From assembly GCA_009869945.1 (NCBI GenBank), contig WIXG01000169.1, forward strand, positions 102,664 to 166,663: a stretch of DNA of 64,000 nucleotides. The letters run 5' to 3'. This stretch comes from Mesaphorura yosii. Lineage: Eukaryota > Arthropoda > Collembola > Poduromorpha > Tullbergiidae. Below are positions 12,301 through 24,300 of the stretch, piece after piece. Position 1 is the stretch's first letter. The number at the start of each line of letters is the position of its first letter. A program made the position numbers and the translations under genes. Under the pieces are notes generated by a model that saw only the letters and a program-made list of their open reading frames with translations, was not told the origin of the DNA and searched no databases.

Positions 12301-15300
12301 TGCTGCACACGTTCACTCCGCTCGCAATAACTCTTCACAGCCGCACATAACATTAAAGTTAGTCGAAACTTTCCGTACTACGTTTTGCCACGTTTGCTTT
12401 CACTTTCGGTGCCGTGCGCAAAGTATTTATATTTTATATTACTTGGAAACATCCGTCTTCTCGCAAAGTCCGGTCGCCACACTGCCGAAATCCATCTGCA
12501 TTGCATCAGTGAGCTTTCAAATACTTTTGATTTCGTTTATTCCTGCTTTCACTCTCTATCAACATCTGATTCATCTTTTGCTCTCCTTGCCTTCATTGTT
12601 ATACTAGAGCGCTCTGCCGTCTAGATCTAACAGATTTGAATTCCAACGCAATAAAGATGACTGGTCCGTCGAAAACGATCTTGGTATTCCGCTCAGGAAC
12701 GCGGCGGTGCAGCTGACCATGTCAAAATGCATTTCTCATATTTCCACCTTCACTTTAATAAAGAGGGGAATGGACCGAATGTTCAAAGTGCTCAAATCAA
12801 GCTGGATTTTTTACTTCAGCTAACCTGGAAACATAACGATATCATAAAATCTAATATAACCTTCAACATTTCCCGCATCCAATAAATTCTGGAGCGTATT
12901 TTTGAAATCTGTTTCGTCCCCTCCTCAAGAAAATGGTCTTTTCATAACGGTAACTTACCCGCATAAAATATGTGCACATCAGAAGTATTGAGTCTTGTTA
13001 TCGCCCTGTTGATTTGTAGTAGCTGGAAAGTATTATTTAATAATTAAATAATACTAAACAAAACATAAACAATTATTGCTTATTCCTCCACTTGAGTTAC
13101 CGTATTTACCGAATTACTAAGTCCCGTCGAATTGTAGAGCCCGGTCGTTTATTTCACTGTGCTCAGTCAAAATCGTGCATTTGAAACAATAAAACACCCC
13201 GTCGAAATAGAACGCCATACGATTTTCTTAACTTGGAACCAATACGATTTCTCCCTCACAATAACGTGTGACCAAACAGCCGTATGGCTTGATTCCGTTG
13301 ACACGAGAGGTGCAAGGCAGGTCATCTTCAAGTCTAATGGATACGACAAGGCTCGCATAATCGTGGTGTCCGCAGCCAGCGACGGCAGGAAATTCAGACT
13401 TTTTGTTCTTATCAATAGAAAACGTCCCATCAAGTCCTTGGACAGTTTTAAAAACAAACTCGCGTTCGAAAGGACGTCATGGACGAATAATAAGCTTAAA
13501 TATATTCACGGTGTTCCGGGAAATTCAGTCTTCGTTCGTCGGTTACTGGTCTGGGACTGTTTCCGATCACATATAAGCGAAAGCACACTCAACGAGCTAA
13601 GGAAGAGACAAGTTGACTCGGCAGTTATACCTGGTGGGTGTATCAAATTTGTACAAGCGCTGAATGTAGGTTGGAACAAGACGTTTAAATCGAACTATAC
13701 ACCGTCTGGCATACATCTACTGGGCACAAGTTCTACACCAAGGGCAAGAACATGAAGGCGCCGTCCCTGGAGGAGGTTGGTGAGTGGATAATAGAAGCTT
13801 GGGAATCGCTCCGGCAAGACTAAATAAAGAATCCTTCCTCACTTGCGGCATAACCAATGACTTGAGTGGACAGCAAGATGATCTAGCAAATTGCCTACGC
13901 CAGGGTGAAGCATTGGAAGGAGGTTTAGGATTATTGAAGAAGAAACAAAATGACCTGGAGGAGGTTTTATTACTGGCGGAGACTGACGAGAATGAAGATT
14001 TTCACAACATTCGCGAGATTGACTCAGAGGATGAAAAAAGTTTTGAATAAAATTGTAAAATATTGTGTTCACTTGAAACTATAAAGCACCCCGTCGTATT
14101 ACATCGCCCGGGCGGTCTATTTTGTGATCACGTCAAAATTTTGGCATTGAAACAATACAACACCTGACTTAGTAATTTGGTAAATACGGTAACTAGAGTA
14201 GAAAATTTCTGCCATTTGGAGAATTGGCAATGATATAAACGCGATAAGCGTAAATACGCCGTGAGCATTCCAGTAAGAAACTGGCACACCAGAAGCCGCC
14301 GTTGTCTGCAGGAATAATGATTATTGCCGAAAAAATGAAATTGCGATAGAAAGAAAGCTCATTAATTACTTGCGAATCAATGAGATTACATAGGTTTTAG
14401 TTCGCTCCAATTTTTATCATCACTTTTCGCGTAAGTGCTGCTCTAATTTCGCACTAGTTGGTATCAACCTCAACATTAAACAAGCGTGTTGTTCGTCAGT
14501 TACCACCTTGATATCCCATAGTCAGGGAATACCCTGACTGTTCATATGCATTGTACTTCATGTTCTAATTTTATTTCCACGTTGACTTGTATTCAACCGG
14601 GGTTTAATGCGTGCAAGAATTATTACCTCTCTCTCCTGAAACTTAAAACTTCAGATCTTCTCCCCTCTTGTTGTCCTCTGGGGCGAAAAGTTTTAATACT
14701 TCAATAGCCATAAAAGACAAATGCAATTTTAATTGCACTTAATGCTTGGCTGAGTTTAATGTTCCGAAAGTCCTTCCGTTTACGACTTTGGTTTGACGCA
14801 TGCAAACGTTTGTGTATGTCGTTGCCATTACTCTAAGTCTTTACCGAAGTACATGACAGGAACGCGTAAAGTGGCTTTGGCTTTATTAAGAGGACGTAAA
14901 TTATACGACGGGTAATAAACCTAAGTGACATATTTCGCAGTGGAGGGCAATATTAATGTCATCTGGGCAGCGCTATTTGCAACGACCGACCTTTAAAGCA
15001 AACTGCCCATTATTTGCTCTTTGCTTCCTAGTCGTCTCGTATTAGCTATGCTGCATTGAGAACTTCCTTCATTAAATTTATGCTAGTGTACGAGGCACGA
15101 AGTTGCTGTACTTTACTCACAAATCACACAGCCTGCTCTCCTTTGATCGACTAATTTCAATTCTTGCGACCTTTATTCTAAATTTTTTGTTCATATGCGA
15201 CGCTTCAAAAGCAAACATTTGCTGTGCTGTCGAGCAATAAAACACAGTGCAACAATATTTCACTTGTTCGAATTCGAAGGCGACCGGGAATATTTCCTTA

Positions 15301-18300
15301 GCGCAAGAAGACGCTGTCCTCCGCAGGCTCAGAACGGCACAGCAGGACGCTCCAAAGTTACCAACTGAATTGCATAAATCTAATTTATTGAATATGCTGG
15401 TATTGTGAATGAAGGCGAAGGCGTACAAGAATTTGAAATGAGCATAATCTAATGTATGCACATGCGTGTGTAATATACGAGCGACTTTGAATGTGAGTGA
15501 CAATGGCCCGACCCGCGCAGCACATCAATCCTCTGTTTATGTTATTTGCATCCAAGAACGCATGAATGCGTGCATTTCACTTCGTCGGTATCAAACACAT
15601 TGTTCCAAATTTCGGCAGAGAATATTTGTTGTCCTTTGTTGCTTCTTTTAAGATTCAGAAATATTTCCGGTTCCATGAAGAAATTTTGCATTTATCTAGC
15701 AGAAGCGGGCATAAATATCGCGCGAGGGAGATCGGCATGAGCACTGAATGTGAAAAGGCAATGAATCTTTTTGCTTATTTCGACTCAATTCCTAATCCAA
15801 GGCACCAACGCTAGGCATATGAGGCACATGAAGGAATTTATTTATCATTTCACAGCATTGGTGTGCAAACGCGGGCAAATATTTTTGGGTTCCATTAGAA
15901 CTAGCAGAACAACCCATAAAATATCGAAATAAATGGCATTCCACCCGCTTAATAGAATGGAATCAGTTTGCAAATATTGTTTCAATATTTAGCACAATTG
16001 AACATGGCTGTGGCGAAGGGAGAGAGAAGATAAGAGTGAAAGTTATTCCATATATTTGCCTTCCCCTTGCCAAATTCTCTTCTGTTCGCGCTTTCACTTG
16101 AAACAGGAATCTAGCCTACTTATTTGATAAAAGTTAAGATAAATATCGCACACGAGATGCTGTGTGGTGGCTGGGGCGCGTTTTGGCGAATGTAAACTTA
16201 CTTTTGTTTTTGTTTATCTTTGAATTTGCAGTTGTACCCATTCTCAACCTTGTTCTCGGATCAAATTTGAATCCCAACAATATACGCGAGGACTCCGATG
16301 TCTACTTTGAGTGCAAGATCCACGCAAATCCTCAGATCTACAAAGTTGCTTGGTTACACGATGTAAGTACCTTGTAAAGCATAAACTGGGCTGTTTTGTT
16401 TTACAACGCAATTTTATTCGTACTGATAAAACCGATGACAATATGCCAATGTACAAAGCGTATAGCTTATGCTTAAGAAGGTAGCATCATACCTGCATTT
16501 GCTACAGCTTTTGAACAAGTTTGCACACAATGCAGAGGCTGCAAAGGCTTCTCGATAAAATTGCATCTTAGATTAGCCCTACGTTGTTTAAGGTAACTAG
16601 ATATTTCCAGTTAGAGCTCGGATTTCAGCTTCAGTGGATCAGTCACCGGAATTGCATCTAGTAATTTCCAGGATTCTGAAACTGATTCTGAAATTATGAA
16701 AATGAGGACACTTTAAGCTAGCACATAGGAATTATCTTAATGCGAATATTGACATTACTAGTTAGTATGCATAGATTAAGAAAGTCGAGAATGCGAATAC
16801 GGACTGCAGCGTACCATCTGACTACCACCTTCGAATCCATCTGTAGCGTTCTTGCTCTGACTTCGTGTCGTATAATTTAAGGCTTTCACTTCCTCGTATT
16901 TCTGTCGTTTGCATCATAAATATATTCAGCCATCATCATCCTTCTGCATTAGAAGGTACACAAGTGCAAGTGTTGTCTTCGTCGTCGTGCTCTTCCAAAT
17001 TTATAGTCTGAGGCCACGTCGTCGTCGTCTTCGGAGCTGGCTTCATCTTTTATTAGTTGATTGCCCCAAAACCTTTCTCTCTTTCTTGTCTTCCACCGAC
17101 GCAATGTAATTTTGAAGAAGATGATAAGGAAATGTAAAAGAACAGGAAGAAAGGCCTGAAGCTATCTGCGTGCAGAGAGACGAAAAGAAAAAGGAAAGTC
17201 AGTCAGTCACAACTTGTGCCATGCCAGCGACGCTTGTAAAATAAAGAGCTTTGCACGTCTCTGAGCAGGCTGCGAGCAAACCTGTTCTCTTCTCTCCAGT
17301 CAACTATTATATAATCTTCTCTTTGTTACTTACACATGGACTCCGTCGTTTGCTATTCTCTCGCTTTCATTTCATGTCCTGCTGTAACAGGCAGCAGGTT
17401 GACATTTTTACTCTCTTTCTCTCGAACTCGTGCCTTTCCTCTTTTTTATTTGTGACCTGACTCGTGCCATGCCACGCTTCTTGCTTTCTCTCCGTCTCTT
17501 GCTATTATCGCAGCACTGCACTGCATTCTTGTTGTGAGATAACCTTAAGATAAATATTACAACTAAAAAATGAACTTTTTTCTGCCTGAACGGCACATAC
17601 ATAAAATACTTTATTTTTTGTTTTCATATTTTATGCCTGCAGTACATACACACGCAGAAATGTGACTGAATCTCGGCTAGTCCCTCCAAGCTGCTGCTGC
17701 CAGTGAAGGCACGAGAGACCCGGGTCTTTGACTTCCTCTTTTCCCTTGTCTACTTGTTATGCTCTAATTTGCCTCCCAAAATATAAAAAACATAAAACTT
17801 CGTGCATAATTTAGCCTGATTTAATTTTTATTATCCCGTGGTTCAAAAGAGCAAGCGCTGGCAGTCGAAACTCAATTTTGACCCACGATACACGAGTCAA
17901 AGCGCAATCTAAGATACGTAATAACATGCTACAGAAGTCATTGGACGAAGAGATGCAATCTTAGCCATCGCGAAAAGCAATGCATTTTTAATACTTCAGG
18001 GACTGTGCACGGCGAATGACTTTTGGTAGTTAATTCGAACATTTTCAGTCCATCCGACTTTTGGCACAACACAGCAAGAGAGAGTTCGCAAATCGCAATT
18101 CTAAACCTGCAAAAACAAGTTGTTTTCAAGCTTAAATGAAACTGTGCCATATCGCCAGATCGTGGCTCTTTCCTTCCTTTCCCAGAAGCTCCTGAGCATG
18201 TACGAAAGAGAAAATGAGCAGAGGTAAATTCGGTGAATTGGTTCTCAATTCTGTGCTCTCATTCTGCTGCCGCGTGCTCAAGGAATTCCTCTAAGCAAAG

Positions 18301-21300
18301 AGCGAGAGTGGAAGGGAAAGTCCACGCCATGCCAGGGTTATAAACTAAACTAAGAATAGCGTGACCTCTCGGCTGTATTGAGACGTAGTAAAATTTGTCA
18401 CTGCCACTTATCATTTCACGACATTTTTGGCCGTGGTGCTTTTAACCTACATTCCTCTGGTAAGGCCATGATTGTTGATTGTATTTGCTTTGACTGCTCC
18501 TGGACATTACCGGACCGGCCAAGTTCGCGAAATAAATGCGAAAGAAACGTTCAAAGGCTCCGGCCAGGAATTACAATTACGAGTAATATGAAGATGCTTG
18601 GAAGTCTGCACTGCTGCTGCTGGCTGGAATCCATGCCTGCAACTGTAAAATTGTAACTTTGCGTTGCTTGAAGCCAGTCCGTGCGTCGTCCAGTCTCGGT
18701 TTGATTTCAAGTTTGCACCAAACTGGAATAACACTCAGACCATTCATGCTCCTTCCACGCACCGTCCTTTTCCTAAAACTATTACGCCACTGCGAAAGGT
18801 CCACATGCGGCTCGGATACTTTGCTCTTTGAAAGCTCGGACTCGACGGTACGTGACTTGATGTCCAATTTTCTGCAGTAGCAAATTGTATGGTATATAAT
18901 GCCCTATTCCTGGTTATTATACACCCACATGTACAGCTTAACTTACGATTACGGCCCGTACTTTCGACCGGCAGCAACTTCCATGCCACTCTCGCAGCAG
19001 AGCAGAGAGGAAAAATTGTTGTAAAATAAAGTATTCGCCATTTGCGTGCAGCTTACTTTTACTTTTCGCATTTTTGGCACACAAATGACCATGATTCTTT
19101 CTCTCTCGGCTCTCCTGCTAGGAAAGAGGAAACTACTGATTACCCTCGCATGTGCGCACAGAGCACGGAGAGCACGTACATATTATGTAGCCAAAGTTTT
19201 CCGTGTACTTTTGTGTTATTTCTTTGAAATGTGACATGTGATGTAGGGATAATATCGCAATAACGACTATTTTACATTATTATAAGCCGATTTCATTGGA
19301 AGTACGCATAATTCTAATTTCCTTCTGCGCGTGCTTTCCACAGTGATACGCTACGTGTTTTCGTACGACGTTCTAATGAGTACAGTTTACATTATTGTTA
19401 TTGCAGCATTATCTGCGTAAATAGTTGTTCACAATTACGTGTGCACTAGACGGCACTGAATACGGTTCTTCAATTAAAATCGAAATACATACAAGTAAAA
19501 CGAAGCCGTAGAAAGGAATGGAAATAAGTAGCGCTATTGTCACTGAGTTAGTACTTCTTCCTAAAACTTTCTGAGCTTCACCACACGAGTACGCACCAAG
19601 ACCTACGTGGTCGGGTACTTGACGGAAAGACAAAGGCCAGAGGCATTTCGCGGAATTGTTTTCCCCGAATGTTCCTTTCTCTGACTGACTTTTTGATCGA
19701 ATGGACACTGGGTTGGCTATTTTTGAAAGAAGTCGAAAATTTATTTATGCAAAATTTGAACCTCGTGTCAGATCAAATCAAGCTTCAATTGGTCGAAATG
19801 TAGAACATGTATGCAAAGATTCCAATAGTGATTAGAAATTATTGGTGCAAGCACAATGAAATGGCCGCCGGTCATAGTACTGGAGCCAAAGCACGATTTT
19901 AACCATCGTTCTTTCCATTTTGGCTAGTCTAGTCTGACATAATATGAGCATCTGTACTTGCATTTTACACTTTAGGCTACTCTTTAGCTACATTCAGGCA
20001 AGTGTCCATTCGACCAAAAGCCCAGTCAGCCAACTAGGCCATTCGGGGCAAACAATTCTGTGAAGTGTCACTCCGCCAAAAGTGCCCTAACACCGTTTTC
20101 TGTGGTAACTTGAAAACCCATAATCGGATTCATGTGCCATACAAGCATTACAGGAAGGTACAACATCATTAATGCCTGGAGTGTGGTACTTGTGCAAATT
20201 TCTGATTGTGGTTGGATCCTGCTGGGACGATACCTCATTCCGTTCCGTATACGTGTTCGACCATCAGATGACAAGCCTTTAATCTGCAATTAAGTTGTTT
20301 TTGGAATCGCTGCACAAATTAAAGTATTAAACAAAGACTTTTTCCTCTCCGTGTAAGGTAATTTAACAAGAAAATGTTGCAATATATAGATGTGATTCCT
20401 GAATTTTCGAAATGGTAATTATTGATTCGCATGCCGGATTATCTTGCGGATAAGTGTTTAGCATAGACTTCTGGGTATTAAGCGGGAACTCTGACTCCAG
20501 ACCGAAACAGAATAGAAAACAGGTTCGACTAAATAAGAATGCGTCTGTGTCGCACAATCACTTTGTGCGTGAGTGACAAATATAGCTACCAGTCCTTTGA
20601 CATAAACGCATGATATAAATATTAGGAACACAAAGTTTTGACTAATTCATAATGGTAAGTGTCAACTTTGTGTTTGTGCTTGTTCGTTCTTTACTTTTTT
20701 CACTTTCATTTTCGTGTTCGTCAACAACGAAAGGAGCATGCAAAGACAACTTATCGATCCGAGAGAAGTAAATAAAAAGAAAGTTGGTTGTGCGAAGGCG
20801 GAACGCATGGGCTTAAGGTTTATGAACTAATTAAAGACTTTGGATCCAGGCTGTGCCGTGCCAGCACACAAAATACAGGACGGCGTAGCTTTACGCACTT
20901 CAAGCAAGCTCGGCTTAAGTTGACGTAATGTTACAAACTCGGCAACCAAAGAGAGCCGATAATGAACAATGAAAGGCAAACAATTTTCTTAAGAAACTTT
21001 CTCCGGCTCCATATCTGTGCGTTTTGCATTCTGAAATTTCACACAGTTCGCGACTCGTTTCTGGATAGCACGATTTTGTGCGTGCAAGGTGCGATAATAA
21101 GTGAACAAGTGCAAAAGTTTTCGCTCACGAACCCTGCTGAATATTGCATTAATTATTTTATATCGCATAATAAGCAAATTATAATGGGCTTACTGTTAGT
21201 CACTTGGCTAATGCTTAATCTTTATATATGACAGAATAATTGTCACAGAATATAAATTGGTACTGATAAAGACTAGGTCCAGCGTATAGCTAAGTCAAAA

Positions 21301-24300
21301 GCAAAGCGTCTAAAAGTGTGGTTTTATTTCAGGGCGCGACCGTGTCGCATAATACCTCGGCCGGTATTATAATGTCTAATCAAAGCCTCGTGCTGCAACG
21401 TGTGAAGAGGTCGTCCGGAGGTGTGTACGTCTGCAAAGCAACTAATATGGAAGGCGAAGCAAGTTCAAACCCATTTCACCTTAAAATTATGTGTAAGTTT
21501 ACATTACGCTGGTCGGAGTTGTCAGGCGAAATCCTCTTTGCTTTTATTTTCACTTAAAATGCGGAGCAACCGCGAGCTCTGTCTGTAAAAGGACGACGAC
21601 GGTGAAAGTGAAGGCAAGAGTTGGCCTGAGTCATTAACAATTTATGTATTAACATGTTTGTTTTCTCTTTTTATTTTGCTCTCAACATGTAACTCATGTC
21701 CTGGTCCTCGTGCAACCGGTAAATGTGCACTCGCAATGAATCACCAAATGTCAACAAAACTCTCCGCTCTGCTCCTCAATGAATTCCACGAAACGTCCAT
21801 TGAATTCCAAACAACAGACAAGCCAGTTTGTAAAATAGAACAGAAACTCGTGTTTGGGGTGGCGAAAGGTGAACAAGTTGAGATTGAATGCAAGGTAAGG
21901 CTGATGGCTAATACAGTGAAAACCCTGCCCAGTGACAAGTCTAACATAGACTAAACATTTCAGATGGACTCAAATCCCGAGGCAGATAGTTTCAAATGGG
22001 CCTTCAACAATAGTGCGGAAAGTATCGACGTCCCACAGGTCAATCCATTTCTTTTCTACTTCCTGTTCCTTTTTCAGTGCAATGCAAAATAAACCACACA
22101 AGAGTGCTACAGGCAGTACAGAATGACAGAGTAAAATACACAATAGATACTACCTTGTCGGTATTGGTCCCAACTACGAACCACTTGGATTGAATGTGTC
22201 TCTTTCGAACTGCCATCCATCTTTTCTTTCCTTCCACTCGACAAACTTTATGACTTTGCCTATACCTGAACGTCTGAACGTCTACGGTGGAATGTGCAGT
22301 GGAACGGATACGTATGGAGACATTGATTGACAAAATTGTACAACATTATTGTGGCTTTGCGACCTACGATGGTTGAACCAAGCACGCAGCAAAGCAGACG
22401 GATGACAATAAATAGACTTTCCCCCTGTGCTATCTTCACTTGCGCTCTTTGATTTCTCCGTCGATGTTTCCTTTATCGCTTAAAACCTCCGCACTCGCAT
22501 TCTGTGGAAGATACATTCAGAGTTGATTTAGTTCAGATGTTGAATCTTGAATGGTTGAATCCCACCAGTATCATCATAGAGTAACGACACAATTTGACTT
22601 CCTAGCACAGACTTCTGTCAAACTGACTCCATTTCTATCTGACTTTTGCTGATGCTGAGGACATTTTGACTGCTATTTTCTCTTTTATCATCCTGAACCT
22701 AAATCTGAGCGTAAAATAAAATTCTAAAATTTTATTGTAACCGCAAATCTGACTTTGTTTTATTGCAATGTGCAATTTTCTTAGTTTTTTCCCCATATTG
22801 GGTACAATTTAGTTGCGAAATCCGAATGCGGGTTTTTGTATTGTGGAAACTACACGCTTTTTCCAAACACAATATGGCCGTCCCAAATTCAGGAGGAATT
22901 GCACCGTCTTCTAATTAGTCGTGAGACAATACTAACGATTATCTTTTCTTACGCTTTACAGACTCGATTCTCGCATCCTCATTCAGCCAAATCTACATCT
23001 TCCAGTATTCTTTCATACACTCCAATGACTGAGCTTGACTACGGTAAGTCAGACGCCCAATGCATCCTCCAACGTAAAGTTTAAACATTTCAGTGGTTCA
23101 GATTTGTATCAGATTAGTTAATTCGCGTTTCCTTTCTAATTTTAGGGTCCGTTCTTTGTTTCGGAAGTAACATGATTGGCATCGGTGAACGACCGTGTGT
23201 TTATCAAATTGTGCCAGCAGGTAATAAATAAAGTCACAGAATGACAAGAACACGATGTAGTGGGACATGTTAATAAGTAAAAGTTATATTTTGATGATAC
23301 AAAGACACCTCCCCGAGTCGTTCTTACTCCCATTATCTTTATTAAGTTAATAAAGGTGGTAATAACTATAATGGGTCAAACTAATATACAGAAACAAAAG
23401 ACTTACGAACTCTTTGCTCGGTGGCTGGCTTACTTCTGTCTTCTGGCTTCTGTTGTGCCTTAATATATGGCGATGACTCTACTCTTGTCAGTTGTCAAAG
23501 TTTTCCTATTAGTGTGAAATAAGAGCATTACTTCTTGTAACACCACCAGTTTTCTTGGCTCTCTAACTCTTCGTTCACACCAACTTTCAGTTTTCAGCCA
23601 AAGCCAACTGTGGCTGTACAAGCAAGAAAGCTGTAGAAAGGAGTGAAAGCATGTTGTACTTCTTCTCTCTTCTTGATTGAAGACATGATTGATGATATTT
23701 GATTTCTTTGAGATGCTCGGTGTGTTGCGTTAAAAGTCTTTTCTTTTGTTTCAGGCAAGCCAGATCCACCGTTTAACTGTTCAGTCCAAAATATAACCTC
23801 AGACTCGTTGGAGATTAATTGCGTGGAAGGCTTCGACGGTGGCTTGCCGCAGGTTAGTTCTTAGTTCGGAGTCACTCGGGGTTTAAGACTCTGTTCTTGC
23901 TTGTGAGCTCTGAACTGAGCATGTCTTTGTGTGACTCCTTTTCAGCTATTTCACGTGGACGTGTTCGACGCAGGAAGTCCCAGACGTTTATCAAATTTGA
24001 CGTCATCAACCCCTCTATTCGCTGTCACCGGATTGCGCCCGGGTCAAGCCGTGAGGCTCTTCGTGTACTCCTCCAACAGAAAAGGAGGCTCGGAAAGAGT
24101 CATTCTCGAAGGTGACATATATTTGCAATTGTAACGTGTACTATTTTTGCATCCAGTTTTATTTTAAAATATATTTGAATTTGTTCAGGACAAACCATTC
24201 AGGAAGCCGAAAAGCGAACAGGTGAATTCTCTTCCATTCACTTGGGGCTAATGTAGAAATTGCACGAAAAATGGAAATTGATGAGTCGCCGTAGCAAAGA

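Larger units (their letters stand above)
13100..14189 (+). mobile_element. Non-autonomous pogo/Tigger-like DNA transposon with intact inverted ends and TA duplication
   Basis: A 1,090-base element in a side-like intron. Its ends are inverted repeats: left CCGTATTTACCGAATTACTA (13100 on) and right the complement, GGTAAATACGG ending at 14189, with one mismatch over 22 bases. TA flanks both sides (13098-13099 and 14190-14191), the target duplication of the Tc1/mariner-pogo superfamily. Inside is the remnant of a DDE_1 (pogo/Tigger) transposase. A full transposase gene needs roughly 1.5 kb, so the DNA-binding N-terminal half is gone. Apart from subterminal direct repeats at each end, no other genes are carried. 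Confidence 0.92.

Noticed and set aside
12191-12607. 138-codon + strand ORF
   Set aside because: Intron sequence with low-complexity Ser/Leu/His composition and no splice or poly(A) context.
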